A stretch of 8,620 nt of DNA, taken from positions 1 to 8,620 of the forward strand of contig DUKP01000036.1 in NCBI GenBank assembly GCA_013329295.1, given 5' to 3'. Position numbers and translations under genes: made by a program. Shown piece by piece: positions 6,631 to 8,620 of the stretch. Position 1 is the stretch's first letter. The number at the start of each line of letters is the position of its first letter. The notes beneath the pieces are model-generated. The model saw only the letters and a list, made by a program, of their open reading frames with translations. It was not told the DNA's origin and made no database searches. The stretch comes from Candidatus Poseidoniaceae archaeon. Its GTDB lineage: Archaea; Thermoplasmatota; Poseidoniia; Poseidoniales; Poseidoniaceae.

Positions 6631-8082
6631 TCATTCTGTGCCAACTATTTCGCCCGCTTTGGAAACTTTGTACAATCTCGCAGTACTGGTTAGGCCACTT
6701 ATCGCTTTTGGAGAACCTGAAATTGCAACAATCTTCTGTCCTGGCTTGACTTCTCCTGATTCTACTTGAAGAGAAAGTGCATTCTGCATTGTCTTAGAAC
6801 CTCTATCATATTCTTCAACCAAGATACTATCTATACCCGGCAAAATTTGGACTTTCCTTGCTGTCTCAATACTATTTGTTACCGCAGTGACTGGAATCCC
6901 TGGGCGATATGATGAGACTAAGCGCGGTGCATTGCCTCTTTCTGTCGCTACTAAAATTCGTGCAGCATTAGACATCTTTGCCAACTCAACTCCGGCGTGA
7001 GCAACCGCTCTAGTTGATTTGTAGCGAGATACTGATTCAGGTGTAAGATTACTTGATTCCAAGCCTTGTTCGGTTGATTCGGCTATTTTGGCCATTGTTT
7101 GGACAGATTTTACTGGATATTTACCTGAGGCTGTTTCTCCAGACAACATTACACCGGTTGCTCCTTGCCTTATCGCGGTTGAAATATCGCTAACTTCAGC
7201 ACGAGTTGGTCTTGGATTGACTGTCATGGTTTCAAGCATTTGAGTGGCAACAATTACTGGCATTCCTCGCTCAAGTGCGCTATCGATGATTTTTTGTTGG
7301 GCAATCGGTACTTCTTCAAGCGGTATTTCTACTCCCAAATCTCCTCTTGCTACCATTACTGCATCAGCTACATCTAAAATTTCATCAAGATGATCTAAGG
7401 CCATTGGGTGTTCTATCTTAGCGACAACCCATGTCGAGAGACCTCGCTTCTTGATGGTCTCCTTGGCTGGTTGCAAATCCTTTGCTGTTCTAACATATGA
7501 TACTGCAACAACATCTGCTCCTGTATCAAGTGCATGTGCTAAAGCGCGCTCATCTTTTGGTCCAATCGCTGGTAAATCAACCAAAGTTCCCGGTACGTTG
7601 ATACCTTTTCTTGAACTAATTGGGCCTCCATCTTGAATTCGACAAGTTACTACTCCACCTGGTTTTCCAGTTGTTGAAAGAACTTTCAAGCGGATTAGAC
7701 CATCCGACAATAATACTGGGTCGCCTTTCTTCAATTCAGCAGACAAACCATCATATTGTACTGGTAATTTCTTGTTACTTGCATCTTCCATATACGCCAT
7801 GCCACAATGCAATTCGACTTTTTTCCTCATACCTAAGACATGAATTCCCTCGAATTCTCCCAACCTTAGTTTAGGACCAGGTAAATCTGCTAAGATACAA
7901 GTTGGGCGACCTATTTGTGATTCTAACGCTCTAATTCTTTGATATAACTCAGTTTTTTGTTCTGGCTCACCATGAGAATAATTCAAGCGGCATACGTTAA
8001 CTCCGCTCTTCAACAGGGAAAGTAAGGTCTTATCATCACTGGATGCAGGACCGATTGTTGCGACGATACGAGTTCTTCGCAT
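6631..8082 (-). CDS. pyk: Pyruvate kinase, predicted potassium-independent
   Basis: The enzyme makes pyruvate and ATP from phosphoenolpyruvate and ADP in the cytoplasm, the last step of glycolysis. The 483-residue length is normal. The barrel begins RRTRIVATIGPASS and CRLNYSHG (31-38, with Arg32, Asn34, Ser36, His37). The B domain spans about 75-170. Catalytic Lys222 lies in VVAKIEH, and ARGDLGVE (246-253) supplies the acidic metal ligands. ATQMLETM, PRPTRAEVSDI and VMLSGETASGKYP (311-323) are hallmark motifs. The C-terminal regulatory domain runs from about 350 to the end. In ADLPGPKLRLG (65-75) the residues matching muscle Thr113, Lys114, Glu117 and Thr120 are Leu, Pro, Lys and Leu, the set known from potassium-independent pyruvate kinases. 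GAGG lies seven bases before the ATG. A T8 run upstream and a T6 run downstream suggest a single-gene transcript. Confidence 0.96.
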   Translation of the reverse strand: MRRTRIVATIGPASSDDKTLLSLLKSGVNVCRLNYSHGEPEQKTELYQRIRALESQIGRPTCILADLPGPKLRLGEFEGIHVLGMRKKVELHCGMAYMEDASNKKLPVQYDGLSAELKKGDPVLLSDGLIRLKVLSTTGKPGGVVTCRIQDGGPISSRKGINVPGTLVDLPAIGPKDERALAHALDTGADVVAVSYVRTAKDLQPAKETIKKRGLSTWVVAKIEHPMALDHLDEILDVADAVMVARGDLGVEIPLEEVPIAQQKIIDSALERGMPVIVATQMLETMTVNPRPTRAEVSDISTAIRQGATGVMLSGETASGKYPVKSVQTMAKIAESTEQGLESSNLTPESVSRYKSTRAVAHAGVELAKMSNAARILVATERGNAPRLVSSYRPGIPVTAVTNSIETARKVQILPGIDSILVEEYDRGSKTMQNALSLQVESGEVKPGQKIVAISGSPKAISGLTSTARLYKVSKAGEIVGTE

Positions 8083-8112
8083 GGTTAATCCTCATGGCTA
8101 CCCATCAAAGGG

Positions 8113-8123
8113 CTTTCTATAAC
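8113..8123 (-). promoter_or_regulatory. Candidate TATA element for pyruvate kinase
   Basis: The minus strand reads GTTATAGAAAG, centred about 37 bases before the pyruvate kinase ATG. A start about 25 bases downstream would fall just at the GAGG ribosome site, giving a very short leader. The element lies directly against the T-tract that ends the upstream gene. It is the only TATA-like sequence in the 49-base gap, but it is not a strong match. Confidence 0.3.
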
Positions 8124-8131
8124 AAAAAAAA
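8124..8131 (-). terminator. T8 terminator directly after the upstream gene's stop codon
   Basis: On the minus strand eight T residues follow the TGA stop (8134-8132) with no spacer. Runs of T in the coding strand are the main intrinsic termination signal in archaea. No stem precedes it. Confidence 0.55.
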
Positions 8132-8620
8132 TCACTTGTAATGTAGAATAATAACAAATGATTCGATTTTTTGGTCATTTAACTTCTCATTGTGAATCGC
8201 TACAACCCACTCTCCATCACCGAATGTCGATTCGGTTTCAGTAAACATGTATGAGCTAAGCAATAATTGTAAACAATCGTTATCATCATCGCAATCATCA
8301 TAATCACGATTTTCTAATGGAGTCTCACTAGTATTTCTTGCCTCTTCATCCTCTTCATTGTAAGCATATATGTCCAATTTATTACGACAGTTATTGCCTT
8401 CACCAGGAGTAACATCTTGGCAGTCATCATCAATTTGTGGATAAGTCAAAATCAATTCGACTTTCCTAATAGTATTACCTTGGTCTTTATCATAAACAAC
8501 CGGCATGTCAAATCTAATCTCTTCTGGGTCGTTGGAATTACCACCAGAGATTTGCCAATCGCTATCTGACCAATGGCCATAAAATGAGACATAAACTTTG
8601 ATTTTATCTCCGTCCATCTT
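8132..8620 (-). CDS. C-terminal part of an acidic, probably extracellular protein (N-terminus outside window)
   Basis: The frame is open to the window edge (the codon before the first ATG at 8617 is AAG), so the gene very likely starts outside and the visible 162 codons are its C-terminus. I do not recognise the family with confidence. The segment is rich in Asp, Glu and Asn. Counting from the Met at 8617, cysteines sit at 66, 77, 109 and 115, an even number that could form two disulfides, one pair inside DDCDDDNDC. The end, GDGEWVVAIHNEKLNDQKIESFVIILHY (two halves around residues 133-160), has the 'G-x-W-x-v-x-v ... hydrophobic strand' style of C-terminal beta-sandwich domains such as the P-domain or PPC domain of secreted proteins. 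A surface or secreted role, possibly with calcium bound by the Asp cluster, is inferred only. Confidence 0.75.
   Translation of the reverse strand, partial: KMDGDKIKVYVSFYGHWSDSDWQISGGNSNDPEEIRFDMPVVYDKDQGNTIRKVELILTYPQIDDDCQDVTPGEGNNCRNKLDIYAYNEEDEEARNTSETPLENRDYDDCDDDNDCLQLLLSSYMFTETESTFGDGEWVVAIHNEKLNDQKIESFVIILHYK

Overview
The window looks like chromosomal DNA from an archaeon, most likely an uncultured marine member of the Thermoplasmatota (Marine Group II or III, Poseidoniales-like). An archaeal-type EF-1 alpha gene is followed directly by the ribosomal protein uS10 gene. Facing them is a GINS replication factor of the archaeal A-then-B domain order. The genome is AT-rich and compact, with Shine-Dalgarno (SD) sites matching the archaeal 16S tail, T-tract terminators, and very large secreted Asn/Ser/Thr-rich proteins. 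The lineage is an inference from gene content and protein style, not from a database search.

Layout. Positions 1-3716 (minus) are one uninterrupted reading frame: the N-terminal part (about 1238 codons, no stop reached) of a giant exported protein with a signal peptide, about three jelly-roll (MAM/immune-inhibitor-A-like) modules and an unassigned beta-rich region. A 102-base divergent spacer (3717-3818) holds a perfect 9-bp hairpin whose 3' arm is the SD of the giant gene. Positions 3819-4847 (plus) encode a Gins51-type GINS subunit with an unusually long acidic linker. It ends 2 bases from the end of uS10 (4850-5179, minus, TTG start). uS10 lies downstream of EF-1 alpha (5218-6513, minus), followed upstream by pyruvate kinase (6631-8082, minus) and the C-terminal part of an acidic, cysteine-containing, probably extracellular protein (8132-8620, minus, cut by the window edge).

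How the genes work together. EF-1 alpha and uS10 form a translation pair, probably co-transcribed. Pyruvate kinase carries the last step of glycolysis and seems to be its own transcription unit, bounded by T-tract terminators on both sides. GINS belongs to the replicative helicase complex. The two flanking proteins are probably cell-surface or secreted. There is no tRNA, rRNA, CRISPR array, insertion sequence or prophage gene, and no gene-free stretch over 300 bases. The main candidates for something new are the SD-masking hairpin before the giant surface gene, the PIP-box-like motif and acidic linker in GINS, and the domain content of the giant protein.
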